This document shows positions 52,342 to 62,096 of a DNA stretch of 64,000 nucleotides, one piece after another. The position numbers and the translations under genes are program-made. Source of the DNA: Thalassospiraceae bacterium LMO-SO8 (lineage in GTDB: Bacteria; Pseudomonadota; Alphaproteobacteria; Rhodospirillales; Casp-alpha2); assembly GCA_031655335.1 (NCBI GenBank), contig CP134226.1, positions 1,674,001 to 1,738,000 of the forward strand, in the 5' to 3' direction. The notes under the pieces are model-generated. The model ran no database searches and had not been told where the DNA came from. It was given only the letters and a program-made list of their open reading frames with translations. How positions within the stretch are numbered: position 1 is the first letter of the stretch; each line of letters begins with the position of its first letter.

Positions 52342-53145
52342 TGTTCTTCGGTTTCTTGGTCTTCGATGGGGTGACAGGAGGAGAGCACTTAGCCGCACTA
52401 CGTAACGCGGCGGTCACCTGCATTTCAAATTAAAAATCGGCCCGAAGGTCGAAAAAAAGTCTTGCCTGCGGAACGGCGGCGCTTTGGTGTGAAAACGGCC
52501 CGCCACTCTTAAGCCCCCCCGTTGCATAGGTCGGGCAATGTCGCCGGAACGCGGGTGCGTCGTTTAGGATTGCAAGCACCCCCTATTCGTTCACGGCGGA
52601 GGTCCATCGCCGGCCGCGGCACGGGCCGGACCGCACGGCGGTCTCAATGATCGCCCCTAATGCCTTGAAGTTATTTGGTTAATGATATCCGTTATGGATG
52701 CGCGAATCGGGCGGCCCCACTGCGCAAGTAGTTGCGAGGGCGCGATTCCGCCACTGTTGCGGAACGATTTTGCCCGTCACGGGGCCGGGTTCGGGCCCGC
52801 CAAGGCCCGGCCGGGGCTCCCGGGGCGGGGTCAATGCCCGCCTGCCCGTATGATATGAAGTCCTGAATTATCAGAACGTTAACCAATTTCCCTCAACAAT
52901 AACCTCGGATTCGGGCGTAAGCCCGTTGATGCACAAGGCCTCTGCCGCCGGTGTTTCGGCTGGCCGCCGTCCGCTTAACAACGATAGCAGTTGCATGGCG
53001 CCGGCGAGCGGGTAAATTCATTGCATCACGGGTATGGACCGGCCCGTCCGGACACGGCCTTCCGGCGCCCGCGGGGATCCCGGCGCGGGCCGGGGCGGCG
53101 GACCGGAGGGATGACGTCGGCAGCGAACAGGCATGGGGCCAGGCA
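52342..53145. other. Long non-coding gap
   Basis: About 800 bases with no convincing gene on either strand. Two A/T-rich islands stand out, at 52660-52695 and 52849-52905. They carry TTGGTTAA (52675-52682) and its inverse TTAACCAA (52879-52886). Promoters for the flanking divergent genes probably lie here. No tRNA, clear sRNA or repeat is seen. Confidence 0.5.
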
Positions 53146-53805
53146 ATGACCCAGGACATTAAAAAACATTCCTATACCATTCCATGTGCCTCCGCGTTCC
53201 GTGACGCGGTGACCGATCTGGCCACCCGGCGGCGGGTCAACGTGGGCGATCTGGCGCGCTCGGTCCTGCTGGTCGTTCCGGAAGGCGTGATCCGGGATTT
53301 CCCCGATCCGGGCGAGCCGGATCAGGACGACCGCGAAACGGTCATTCTCAAATCCGGCACGGCCAAGGGCCGTCCGTGGCGGCGCAAGCCGCGTCTCCAG
53401 GTGCGCATGGCGCCCGGGTTCGAGGTCGAGTTCATGCGCCGCGCCCTGGCCATCGCCCTGGCCCTGGACCACGGGGAAACCCGGGTGCTGCTGCGTTCCG
53501 AGGAGGCCCCGCAAGAGCCGCCGGAAGCGACCGGGCGGGAGGTCGTCGACCCCGAGGAGCTGGTCCGCCTGCGCACCATCGTTTCGGTGCTTTCGTTCGA
53601 CCCGTTGAACGACGGCGTGCGGTCCCGCGAGGATGCGCTTTACGTCCTCGGCTTCCCGCCGGGCCGCATCCCCGACGGCGAGACGTTGCGCGCGCGGTTC
53701 CGCATGCTGGCGACCATCCATCATCCGGACAGCCCCCACGGCGACCATCGCCGCATGAGCCAACTCAACAGCGCCATGGATATTCTGAAGCGCGGCGCGG
53801 CCTGA
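53146..53805 (+). CDS. Atypical J-domain protein
   Basis: A 219-residue protein with a C-terminal J-like domain from about residue 162: ALYVLGFPPGRIP, then LRARFRMLATIHHPDSPHGDHRRMSQLNSAMDIL, which carries the invariant HPD. The N-terminal half has no glycine-rich or zinc region; it begins like a small DNA-binding ribbon-helix-helix segment (YTIPCASAFRDAVTDLATRRRVNVGDLARSVLL). It therefore may recruit DnaK to a specific partner. ATG 53146 was chosen; upstream codons are not coding-like. Confidence 0.72.
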   Translation: MTQDIKKHSYTIPCASAFRDAVTDLATRRRVNVGDLARSVLLVVPEGVIRDFPDPGEPDQDDRETVILKSGTAKGRPWRRKPRLQVRMAPGFEVEFMRRALAIALALDHGETRVLLRSEEAPQEPPEATGREVVDPEELVRLRTIVSVLSFDPLNDGVRSREDALYVLGFPPGRIPDGETLRARFRMLATIHHPDSPHGDHRRMSQLNSAMDILKRGAA

Positions 53806-54009
53806 CCGCGGGTCCGGCCCCCGAGGGGGCCAGGGACGCGACCGATGCGCTTACGGAACGAAAACCGCCGTCCTTCCGGCCTGAATCCGCGCTGGGCGGG
53901 CCATTTTTTCTTGAGGCGGTCCGGCCGTTATGGCCTCATGCCGGCCAAGGACGAGACGCGCCGCCCTGCCGTCCGGCAGCGGCGGACCAACGACATTCAG
54001 GACAAGATC

Positions 54010-54750
54010 ATGCGACTAAAGGATAAGGTGGCGCTGGTGACCGGCGCCGGATCGGGCTTTGGCGAAGGCATCGTGCACCGCTTCGCCGAGGAAGGGGCGC
54101 AAGTCGTCGTCGCCGACATCGACGGCGCCGCCGCCGAGCGGGTGGCCAAGGACATCCAGGCCCGCTCGTTCCAATGCGACGTTTCCGACAGCGCCCAGGT
54201 CAAGGCCATGGTCGCGGCCACCGTCGGCTGGCACGGTCGTCTCGACATCCTGGTCAACAACGCGGGCATCGCCCAGAAGCGCGGCCCGCTGCTGAGCGTC
54301 AGCGAGGCCGAGTTCGACCGCATCTACGCCGTCAACGTAAAGAGCATCTATCTGGCGGCCATCCATGCCGTGCCGCAGATGCGGGCCCAGGGCGGCGGCG
54401 TCATTCTCAACACGGCCTCGACCGCGGGCGTGCGCCCGCGCCCGGGCCTGACCTGGTACAACGGCTCCAAGGGCGCGGTCATCACCCTGACCAAGTCCAT
54501 GGCGGCGGAACTGGCGGCGGACAAGATCCGCGTCTGCGCGCTGAACCCCGTGCTGGGGGCGACCGGCCTGACCGCCGATTTCATGGGCGGCGACAGCCCG
54601 GAACTGCGCCAGCAGTTCAACACCACCATTCCGCTCGGCCGCATGTCGACGCCCCAGGACGTCGCCAACGCGGCCCTGTTCCTGGCCTCGGACGAGGCCG
54701 AATTCCTGACCGGCGTGTGCCTGGAGATCGACGGCGGGCGCTGCATCTAG
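54010..54750 (+). CDS. SDR family oxidoreductase
   Basis: A 246-residue classical short-chain dehydrogenase: TGAGSGFGEG at about residues 12-21, NNAGIA near 86, a catalytic serine and YNGSK near 150. This is the typical 3-oxoacyl reductase-like length and layout. It starts 40 bases before the 2-hydroxyacid dehydrogenase gene, so the two probably act on one substrate (a glyoxylate, hydroxyacid or glucose-type compound). Substrate not assignable. Confidence 0.85.
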   Translation: MRLKDKVALVTGAGSGFGEGIVHRFAEEGAQVVVADIDGAAAERVAKDIQARSFQCDVSDSAQVKAMVAATVGWHGRLDILVNNAGIAQKRGPLLSVSEAEFDRIYAVNVKSIYLAAIHAVPQMRAQGGGVILNTASTAGVRPRPGLTWYNGSKGAVITLTKSMAAELAADKIRVCALNPVLGATGLTADFMGGDSPELRQQFNTTIPLGRMSTPQDVANAALFLASDEAEFLTGVCLEIDGGRCI

Positions 54751-54790
54751 CGATCCGCCGCCGGTAATTCATAAAGGGGAGGAGACACCC

Positions 54791-55768
54791 ATGCCCAACA
54801 ACAAGCCGCGCCTGCTGGTCGCCCGCATCTTTCCCCAGGATGTCATGGACCGCGCCGCCCGCGATTATGACTGCATCGTCAATTCCGAGGACGCCAACTG
54901 GTCGGGGGCGGACGTGATCGCCCGCGCGGGCGAGGTCGATGCGATCCTGACCTCGGCCCGCACCAAATACCCGGCCGATGTCATCCAGGGCCTGCCGGCG
55001 AACGTGCGCATGCTGGCGACCTTTTCCGTGGGCTACGAACATATCGACCTCGACGCCGCCAAGGCGCGGGGCCTCGTCGTCTCCAACACGCCGGACGTGC
55101 TGACCGAGGCCGTCGCCGACATCACCATCCTGCTGCTGCTGGCGGCGTCGCGCCGGGCGCGCGAGGCGTTCGAGATGCTGGCGGGCGACCAGTGGCTGAA
55201 GATCGGCGGCTGGCGGCCGACCCAGTTCCTCGGCACCGGGGCCCAGGGCAAGGTGCTGGGCATCCTGGGCATGGGGCGCATCGGGCGCGCGGCGGCGGCC
55301 CGGGCGCGGGCCATGGGCATGACGATCCACTATCACAACCGCTCGCGGCTTTCGCCGGACCTGGAACAGGGGGCGGTCTACCACGACACGCCGCAGTCGC
55401 TGTTGAAGGTCTCGCAGTTCCTGTCGATCCATTGCGAATCGACGCCGGAAACGCGCAAGCTGATCAACGAAGACGGCATCGCCCTGATGCCGGAAGGCGC
55501 GATCATCGTGAACACCGCGCGCGGCGACATCGTCGACGACGACGCCCTGATCCCGGCCCTGGAATCCGGGCGCATCGCGGCCGCCGGGCTCGACGTGTTC
55601 GCGGGCGAACCGGACGTCGACAAACGCTACTTCACGACCCGGAACGCGTTCATTCTGCCGCATATCGGCAGTGCGACGGTGGAAACCCGCAACGCCATGG
55701 GCTTCCGCGCGCTCGACAACCTGGACGCCTTCTTCCGGGGCGAGGAACCGGCAGACCGTCTGGCCTGA
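54791..55768 (+). CDS. D-2-hydroxyacid dehydrogenase (glyoxylate/hydroxypyruvate reductase-like)
   Basis: A 325-residue enzyme of the D-isomer specific family. The NAD-binding LGILGMGRIGRAAAARARAMGM is at about residues 155-175, and the catalytic Arg/Glu/His occur in NTARGDIVDDDAL, DVFAGEPDV and the LPHIGSAT histidine. It looks closest to GyaR-type glycerate dehydrogenases. A strong GGGGAGGAG site precedes the ATG. A bidirectional terminator follows. Confidence 0.87.
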   Translation: MPNNKPRLLVARIFPQDVMDRAARDYDCIVNSEDANWSGADVIARAGEVDAILTSARTKYPADVIQGLPANVRMLATFSVGYEHIDLDAAKARGLVVSNTPDVLTEAVADITILLLLAASRRAREAFEMLAGDQWLKIGGWRPTQFLGTGAQGKVLGILGMGRIGRAAAARARAMGMTIHYHNRSRLSPDLEQGAVYHDTPQSLLKVSQFLSIHCESTPETRKLINEDGIALMPEGAIIVNTARGDIVDDDALIPALESGRIAAAGLDVFAGEPDVDKRYFTTRNAFILPHIGSATVETRNAMGFRALDNLDAFFRGEEPADRLA

Positions 55769-55790
55769 TCCGTTCGATTGCAGGCATGAA

Positions 55791-55825
55791 AAAACCGCCC
55801 GGGGCTGGCGCCGCCGGGCGGTTTT
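55791..55825. terminator. Bidirectional intrinsic terminator
   Basis: A 12-bp stem AAAACCGCCCGG/CCGGGCGGTTTT with an 11-base loop. A-runs and T-runs on the two sides serve the plus-strand hydroxyacid dehydrogenase (stop at 55768) and the minus-strand Bax-inhibitor gene (stop at 55858). Confidence 0.92.
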
Positions 55826-55857
55826 TGCGTTTCCCCAGGGGAGGAACGCGGGTTCGG

Positions 55858-56592
55858 CTACTCGCGGTTGCCGAAGAACTGCAACATGAAGATGAACATG
55901 TTGATGAAGTCCAGGTAGAGCGTCAAAGCGCCCATGATGGCCTTCTTCTCATGCGTTTCCGAATGGTCGCCCTCGGCGTAGATCGCCTTGATCCGCTGCG
56001 TGTCGTAGGCGGTCAGGCCGGCGAAGATCAGCACGCCCAGGATCGAGATCACGAAATGCAGGCCCGAGGACGCCAGGAAGATGTTCACGACCGAGGCGAT
56101 GATGATGCCGATCAGGCCCATGACCAGGAAGGTGCCCATGCCGGACAGGTCCTTCTTGGTCGTATAGCCGTACAGCGACAGGCCCGCGAAGGCGGCCGAG
56201 GTGATGAAGAACACCCGGACGATGCTTTCGCCGGTGAAGGCGAGGAAGATGTAGCTGAGCGACAGACCCATCAGGCCCGCGTAAACCCAGAACAGGGTCT
56301 GCGCCGTCGCGGCCTTCATGCTGTGGATGCGCGCCGACAGGAAGAACACGAAGCCGAGCGGCGCCAGCATGACGACCCAGCGCAACGCCGTGCCGTGAAT
56401 CGCATTCATCAGCTCGCCCGAGGTCGAGGCGGCGAAGGCCACGGCCCCCGTGAGCGCCAGGCCGATGCACATGTAGTTGTAGACGCGCAGCATGTAACTG
56501 CGCAGGCCGACGTCGATCCCGGCGGCAGCGGCCTGCGCATGGTCCATGCGCCCGGTCTGCAGCCGGAACCTATCGTTCTGACCCATAGCCAT
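55858..56592 (-). CDS. Bax inhibitor-1/YccA family membrane protein
   Basis: A 244-residue protein with seven hydrophobic helices from about residue 28, the UPF0005/BI-1 pattern, and the family's C-terminal aspartate pair region (GLTAYDTQRIKAIYAEGD, LYLDFINMFIFMLQFFG). Members modulate membrane protein quality control or calcium leak. The ATG has AAGGAG seven bases upstream. Confidence 0.9.
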   Translation of the reverse strand: MAMGQNDRFRLQTGRMDHAQAAAAGIDVGLRSYMLRVYNYMCIGLALTGAVAFAASTSGELMNAIHGTALRWVVMLAPLGFVFFLSARIHSMKAATAQTLFWVYAGLMGLSLSYIFLAFTGESIVRVFFITSAAFAGLSLYGYTTKKDLSGMGTFLVMGLIGIIIASVVNIFLASSGLHFVISILGVLIFAGLTAYDTQRIKAIYAEGDHSETHEKKAIMGALTLYLDFINMFIFMLQFFGNRE

Positions 56593-56767
56593 TGGTATTC
56601 TCCTTTTACACTTCCCTAATCGGGTGGCCGTCCTTGTGAGGTTGGCGGCCCTGCCCGGTGAAACCTGTGAATTTCCCTGTTCCTAATATGGCAGCGAATA
56701 CCGGAAATTCAACTGTTACCGGGGCGTCACACTGGTTTTACGCACGATTTCGGCGCCAATGTTTCCG

Positions 56768-59305
56768 TCACTGGTTGCGCAGGTGGGGCATGGCCTTCTG
56801 GCCCATGGCCCGCCAGGTCCCGAACAGCCCCATCACCAGCGTCACGGCGAGGCAGAACGCCGCCGTGACGGCGGCGGCGGGCAGATCGAAGGCCCAGTCG
56901 CTTTTCATCAGGTGGACGACGATGCCCCAGGCGGCCGCCGTGCCCACGGCCGCGCCGATCGCCGCCGTCAGCAGGCCGAGGGCGCCGTATTCCAGGAGAT
57001 AGCCGCCGAGCACCCGGCCGCGTCCGGCGCCCAGCACCTTGAACACCACGGCGTCGTAAACCCGGCGCCGATGGCCGGCGGCGATGGTGCCGGCCAGGAC
57101 CAGGGCCCCCGCCGCGATGGTGATGGCGGCGACGCCGCGCACGGCCCAACTGACGCCTTCCATGATGCGCGCGGCCGCTTCCAGGGCTTCGCGCACGCGG
57201 ATGGCGGAGACGTTCAGGAAACGGTCGGCGACCGTGCGCTCGATGGCGTCCTCGGCGGATGGCGGCGCCTCGACCGCGGCGATATGGCTGTGCGGCGCCC
57301 CTTCCAGGGTGCCGGGTGCGAAGATGATGGCGAAGTCGAAGCGCAGCGACCGCCAGTCGATCTGGCGCAGGCTGGCGATCTTTGCCGTCACGGGCCGGCC
57401 CAGGATGTTGAGGGTCAACGTGTCGCCCAGGCCGACGCCGAAGCCCTTGGCCAGATTGGCGTCCAGGGAAATCAGCGGCGGGCCGGCGTAATCCTTGGGC
57501 CACCACTCGCCGGATGTGATCTCGCTCGCCTCGGGCCGGGCCGCCGCATAGGTCAGGGCGCGGTCGCCGCGGATCGCCCATTGGCTGTCGGGCGCGATCT
57601 CGGCCTGATCCACGGGCGTGCCGCCGATATGGGTGATGCGCCCGCGCAAGCTGGGCACACGTTGCAGATGGGCGGTGCCCGCCACGCCCATCACGGCGGC
57701 GTCGAATGCGGCGACCTGGTCGGGCTGAATATCCAGAAAGAAAAATGCGGGGGCTTCCTCCGGCAGGCGTTCGGAAACCTGGCGGGTCATGTTGGCGTCG
57801 ATCAGGGCGACGGCGACCAGCACGGCCAGGCCCAGGCCCAACGACGTGACCACGCTGGGCACCATGCTGTCGGGCCGCCCCAGATTGGCGACGACCAGGC
57901 GCAGCCGCGCCCCCGGCGGGCGTTTGCAGGCCCGCGCGGCACATCCGACGGCCCAGGCGGCGGCGCGCAGCACGGCCAGGAACAGAATGGCGCCGCCGAC
58001 GAACCAATAGGCGAACCAGTGGTCCGCCGCCGTGGCGACGGTCAGCGCCGCGAGCGCGGCCACGCCCCCGGCCATCAAGACCAGATAGCCGAACCGGGGG
58101 CGGCGGGCGGCGGGGGCGACGCGGTCGCGGAACAGGTCGCCGGCCCGGACGTCGCGCGCGCGGGCCAGCGGCCACAGCGCGAAGGTCACGGCGGACAGCA
58201 TGCCGAAGGCCGCCGCCGTGGCCAGGGCGGCGGGATAGATGCCGGGCTCGGGCGCCACGGGCAGCAGCCCGCCGAACGCCGCGATGCCGAGCCAGGGCAA
58301 GGCCGCCCCCAGAACAAGGCCCAGCGCCACGCCCCCCGCCGCCAGGATCAGCACCTGAATCAGGTAGATCGTGAAGATCAGCCGCCCGGGCGCACCCAGG
58401 CATTTCAGGGTCGCGATGGTCGTCGCCCGCTGGTCCAGGTATCCGGCGACCGCGTTGGTGATGCCGATGCCGCCGACCAAAAGGACCGTCAGCCCGACGA
58501 AGCCCATGAACAGGGTCAGGCGTTCGACGAAGCGGCGCACGCCGGGGGCGGCCTCGTCCGCCGCGCGGATGCGCCAGCCGGCGTCGGGGAATTGTTTGTT
58601 CAAATCCTCGATGAAGGCGGGGACGGACGTGCCCGGGGGCAGCATCACCCGGTGGTGATAGCGAATCTGGCTGCCGGGCTGCACCAGTCCCGTGGCCGGC
58701 AGGGCGTCCAGGGACACCATGAACCGGGGGCCGAAGGAAAACACGCTGGCGACGCGGTCGGGCTCCTTCTTGATGACGGCGCGGATCTCGAACGCCGCCT
58801 CGCCGACGCGCACCCGGTCGCCGACCTTGGCGCCCAGGCGGGTCAGCAGGTTACCGTCGACGGCGGCACCCCAGGAGCCGTCCCGGTTTTCGAGAAGGGT
58901 ACCAAGCGGCAGGGCCGGTTCCGTGACCAATGTGCCGGTCAGCGGATAGGCAGCGTCCACGGCCTTCAATTCGGCCAGGGAACGCCGCGCCTGGGGGTCG
59001 AGCGGCCGCGCCATGGTGCGCATTTCCACCGTGTCGGCGCGCGCCCGGGCATGGGCGTCGAGATAGGCAAGCTGCGCCGCGTCGGCGGCGCGGTGGGTCA
59101 GGCGCAGATCGACGTCGCCACCCAAAAGCTTGGTGCCGTCCCGGTCCAGCCCGGCGACGAAGGAGCGCGACAGGGAGTTCACGGCGGCGATCGCCGTCAC
59201 GCCCAACACCAGACAGGCCAGAAAGATGCCGAGCCCGCGCAACACCCCGCCGGGCCCACCCTTAAGGTCGCGCCACGCCAGACGCCAGGCAAGGGCGATG
59301 CCCAT
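56768..59305 (-). CDS. ABC transporter permease, YbbP/FtsX type
   Basis: An 845-residue MacB/FtsX-family permease: one N-terminal helix (about residues 22-45), a periplasmic domain, three central helices, further helices, then a second periplasmic domain and a last three-helix FtsX bundle. This duplicated layout and length match YbbP. It lies four bases downstream of the YbbA-type ATPase gene. The complex with YbbA is associated with esterase TesA in many proteobacteria, and the tesA-like gene is divergent here. Substrate is thought to be lipid-like but is not settled. Confidence 0.88.
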   Translation of the reverse strand: MGIALAWRLAWRDLKGGPGGVLRGLGIFLACLVLGVTAIAAVNSLSRSFVAGLDRDGTKLLGGDVDLRLTHRAADAAQLAYLDAHARARADTVEMRTMARPLDPQARRSLAELKAVDAAYPLTGTLVTEPALPLGTLLENRDGSWGAAVDGNLLTRLGAKVGDRVRVGEAAFEIRAVIKKEPDRVASVFSFGPRFMVSLDALPATGLVQPGSQIRYHHRVMLPPGTSVPAFIEDLNKQFPDAGWRIRAADEAAPGVRRFVERLTLFMGFVGLTVLLVGGIGITNAVAGYLDQRATTIATLKCLGAPGRLIFTIYLIQVLILAAGGVALGLVLGAALPWLGIAAFGGLLPVAPEPGIYPAALATAAAFGMLSAVTFALWPLARARDVRAGDLFRDRVAPAARRPRFGYLVLMAGGVAALAALTVATAADHWFAYWFVGGAILFLAVLRAAAWAVGCAARACKRPPGARLRLVVANLGRPDSMVPSVVTSLGLGLAVLVAVALIDANMTRQVSERLPEEAPAFFFLDIQPDQVAAFDAAVMGVAGTAHLQRVPSLRGRITHIGGTPVDQAEIAPDSQWAIRGDRALTYAAARPEASEITSGEWWPKDYAGPPLISLDANLAKGFGVGLGDTLTLNILGRPVTAKIASLRQIDWRSLRFDFAIIFAPGTLEGAPHSHIAAVEAPPSAEDAIERTVADRFLNVSAIRVREALEAAARIMEGVSWAVRGVAAITIAAGALVLAGTIAAGHRRRVYDAVVFKVLGAGRGRVLGGYLLEYGALGLLTAAIGAAVGTAAAWGIVVHLMKSDWAFDLPAAAVTAAFCLAVTLVMGLFGTWRAMGQKAMPHLRNQ

Positions 59306-59309
59306 GGGA

Positions 59310-60041
59310 TCAGTCTCCGGCCAGGCGCAGGGCGGTCTGGTCGCCCGCGACCAGACCGTCGCGGATGGTCAGCATGCGCCCGCAGCGTTCGGCCAGTGAT
59401 TTTTGGTGGGTGACCAGCAGCAACGTGGTGCCGAGGCGGTCGTGCATGCCGAACAGCAGGTCGATGATCTGATCGCTGGTGTGTTCGTCCAGGTTGCCCG
59501 TGGGTTCGTCCGCCAGCAAAAGCTTGGGCGATCCGGCGAAGGCGCGGGCGAGCGCCACGCGCTGCTGTTCGCCGCCCGACAGCTGGCCGGGATAATGGCT
59601 TGTGCGGTGGCCCAGGCCGACGGCGGAAAGTTCTTCCGCCGCGCGGTCGAAGGCGTCGTCCCGCCCGGCGAATTCCAACGCCACGGCGACGTTTTCCAGC
59701 GCCGTCATGGTCGGGATCAGATGGAAATCCTGAAACACGATGCCCAGGGTGTCGCGGCGGAACCGGGCCAGGCCGTCCTCGTCCAGGGCCGTCAGGTCAT
59801 GGCCGGCGACGACGACCTCGCCGCCCGTCGCCTGTTCCAGGCCGCCCAGAACCATCAGCAGCGACGTCTTGCCCGATCCGGAGGGACCCACGATGCCCAG
59901 GGTCTCGCCGGCCCCGACGGTCAGGTCGATGCCTTTTAGGATATTGACCTCACCGGCTTCGCTCTCCAGGGTAAGGCGCAGGTCGCGCGTCCGTACCGCG
60001 GGCGCCGCCGGGCCGGTCTTTCCATTCGGATGAGCATCCAT
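59310..60041 (-). CDS. ABC transporter ATP-binding protein, YbbA type
   Basis: A 243-residue MacB-type ATPase. Walker [10 protein letters not shown] (about residue 54), signature [14 protein letters not shown] (about 154) and Walker [11 protein letters not shown] (about 174) are intact. The start ATG at 60041 overlaps the possible upstream ATG of the divergent tesA-like gene. It pairs with the permease downstream. Confidence 0.92.
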   Translation of the reverse strand: MDAHPNGKTGPAAPAVRTRDLRLTLESEAGEVNILKGIDLTVGAGETLGIVGPSGSGKTSLLMVLGGLEQATGGEVVVAGHDLTALDEDGLARFRRDTLGIVFQDFHLIPTMTALENVAVALEFAGRDDAFDRAAEELSAVGLGHRTSHYPGQLSGGEQQRVALARAFAGSPKLLLADEPTGNLDEHTSDQIIDLLFGMHDRLGTTLLLVTHQKSLAERCGRMLTIRDGLVAGDQTALRLAGD

Positions 60042-60069
60042 GCAATCGTTCCGCCGCCGTTTGTCTATC

Positions 60070-60738
60070 ATGGGATATGTGCGCAAGGCCGTGAATGTCA
60101 ACGCGGCGGCTGCCATTCTGTTGGTGTTGCTGTGGGGCGTTCCGGCCGCGAACGCGGCCCCGCCGCTGCGTCTGCTCGTCCTGGGCGACAGCCTGACCGC
60201 GGGCTACGGCCTGACGGCGGAAGACGGGTTCACCGCGCAATTGCAGGCGGCGTTGAAGGATACCGGGCGCGATGTCGTGGTCCTGAACGCGGGCGTGTCC
60301 GGCGACACCACGGCCGGCGGGCGGGCCCGCATCGGCTGGGCCCTGGGCGACAAGCCCGACGCGGTGATTGTCGAACTGGGCGCCAATGACGGCCTGCGCG
60401 GCCTCGATCCCAAGGCGACCTTCGACAACCTGGACGCCATCATCGCCGACATCCGCCGGGCCGGCCTGCCCGTGCTGCTGACCGGCATGCTGGCCCCGCC
60501 CAACCTGGGCCGCGACTATGCCGACGACTTCAACGCGATCTTTCCGCGCTTGGCGAAAAAACACGGCGTCTTGTTCTATCCCTTCTTCCTGGCCGGGGTC
60601 GCGGCCAAGCCCGATCTCAACCAGGACGACGGCATCCATCCCAATCCCGAAGGGGTGCGGGCGATCGTCGCGCGCATCCTGCCCTATGTTTTGGATCTGC
60701 TGACGCAGGCGCGGGGCAAGGCCAAGGGGGCGTCATGA
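60070..60738 (+). CDS. tesA: TesA-like GDSL esterase/arylesterase
   Basis: A 222-residue exported hydrolase. A signal peptide (VNAAAAILLVLLWGVPAANA) ends near residue 30. Then come the GDSL-type motif VLGDSLTAGYGL with the catalytic serine, GANDGLRG (oxyanion block III), and DGIHPNPEG with the catalytic Asp and His. Family members are thioesterase I/lysophospholipase L1. ATG 60070 gives a normal signal peptide; ATG 60040 would add ten residues and overlap the divergent ybbA start codon. Confidence 0.9.
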   Translation: MGYVRKAVNVNAAAAILLVLLWGVPAANAAPPLRLLVLGDSLTAGYGLTAEDGFTAQLQAALKDTGRDVVVLNAGVSGDTTAGGRARIGWALGDKPDAVIVELGANDGLRGLDPKATFDNLDAIIADIRRAGLPVLLTGMLAPPNLGRDYADDFNAIFPRLAKKHGVLFYPFFLAGVAAKPDLNQDDGIHPNPEGVRAIVARILPYVLDLLTQARGKAKGAS

Positions 60739-61850
60739 CCGGCTTCAAGCACGCCCATGCGGGCGGCGGCGACTGGGCCGAGATCGCGCGCGACTGCGCC
60801 CGTCAGCTCGACCCCCCTCCCGAGGGCGCCAACCTGGGCTTTCTCTACGTCACCGACGCCCTTGCCGACGAGCTGACGTCGATCCTTACCTTCCTGCGCC
60901 AGACCTCGGGCATCGAGGACTGGGTCGGCACCGTCGGCATGGGGGTCTGCGCGGGGGCTCAGGAATATCATGACGAGCCGGCGGCGGCGGTGCTGCTGGG
61001 CGCCTTTCCGGCGGATTCGTTCCGCGTGTTTCCCGTGCTGCGCGGCGGGCTCGGCGATATGCCGGCGGGCCTGCGCGGCTGGATCGACGGCGGGGCGGCG
61101 CCCTTCGCCGTGGTCCACGGTGACCCGTACAACCACCACCTGCCCGAGCTTTTGGAGGAAACCGCGAGCGGCCTGTCGTCGTTCCTGGTCGGCGGGCTGA
61201 CGGCGTCGCGCGGCAGCGGCCCGCAGATCGCGGGCGCGGTCGCCAAGGGCGGTGTTTCGGGCGTCCTGTTCGGGCCGCAGGTCCAGGTCGCGACGGGGCT
61301 CAGCCAGGGCTGCACGCCCGTGGGCGAACCGCGCCAGGTGACCGAGGCCGAGGACAACATCATCATGTCCATCGACGGCAGGCGCGCGCTCGACGTCATG
61401 AAGGCCGACATCGGCGAGCTTCTGGCCCGCAATCTGGAACGGGTCGCCGGATACATCCACGCCGCCTTCCCCGTGCCGGGCTCCGACACCCGGGATTATC
61501 TGGTGCGCTCGCTGCTCGGCATCGACGTGGACCGCGGCTGGGTCGCCGTCGGCGGCGCGGTCGAGGCCGGCGACCGCGTCATGTTCGTGCGCCGCGACCC
61601 GATTTCCGCCGAACAGGATCTGGCCGACATGGTCAACGGCCTGAAGGCGCGCCTGCCGTCCCCGCCCCGGGGCGGGTTGTATTTTTCCTGCGTCGCGCGC
61701 GGCCCCGGCATGTTCGGCGCACCCGGCAAGGAAATGGCCCTGATCGTCGAACGCCTGGGCGACATCCCCCTGGTCGGGTTCTACGGCAACGGCGAAATTT
61801 CCAACGCCCGGCTGTACGGCTATACGGGCGTGCTGGCGCTGTTCCTCTAG
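60735..61850 (+). CDS. FIST domain protein
   Basis: A 371-residue soluble protein with FIST_N (about 20-215) and FIST_C (about 220-345) domains; DWVGTVGMGVCAG, FLVGGLTASRG and FSCVARGPGMFG are typical. These domains are thought to bind small ligands such as amino acids and often sense them. No histidine kinase or cyclase output domain is attached. It is coupled to tesA by an ATGA overlap, suggesting related function. Confidence 0.88.
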   Translation: MTGFKHAHAGGGDWAEIARDCARQLDPPPEGANLGFLYVTDALADELTSILTFLRQTSGIEDWVGTVGMGVCAGAQEYHDEPAAAVLLGAFPADSFRVFPVLRGGLGDMPAGLRGWIDGGAAPFAVVHGDPYNHHLPELLEETASGLSSFLVGGLTASRGSGPQIAGAVAKGGVSGVLFGPQVQVATGLSQGCTPVGEPRQVTEAEDNIIMSIDGRRALDVMKADIGELLARNLERVAGYIHAAFPVPGSDTRDYLVRSLLGIDVDRGWVAVGGAVEAGDRVMFVRRDPISAEQDLADMVNGLKARLPSPPRGGLYFSCVARGPGMFGAPGKEMALIVERLGDIPLVGFYGNGEISNARLYGYTGVLALFL

Positions 61851-62096
61851 GGCTCTTCCGCCGATCCTGCGAATCGGGACCATTTCGCCCCCGGTTTTTC
61901 CTGCCGCCGCCCGACCGCGCCATGATGGCGCCGCATTTGCTTTTGATCCTCGAGGCCTGGAAAGCGGCGTCGTCCGGGCGGGTTGCCCCACACCTTGGTG
62001 CATACGTCTGGACATCCCCAAACCGACGCCATAGAAGCGAAGGCAAGGGAACGGCGCCGTCTGTTCCGGGAAGCCAACAGCCAAGGAGGCCGCGTC

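Noticed and set aside
56759-59413. An 884-codon plus-strand open frame opposite the YbbP-type permease
   Set aside because: The minus-strand frame encodes a clear membrane permease with normal topology; the plus-strand frame has a Gly/Gln/Arg/His-rich composition and no domain.
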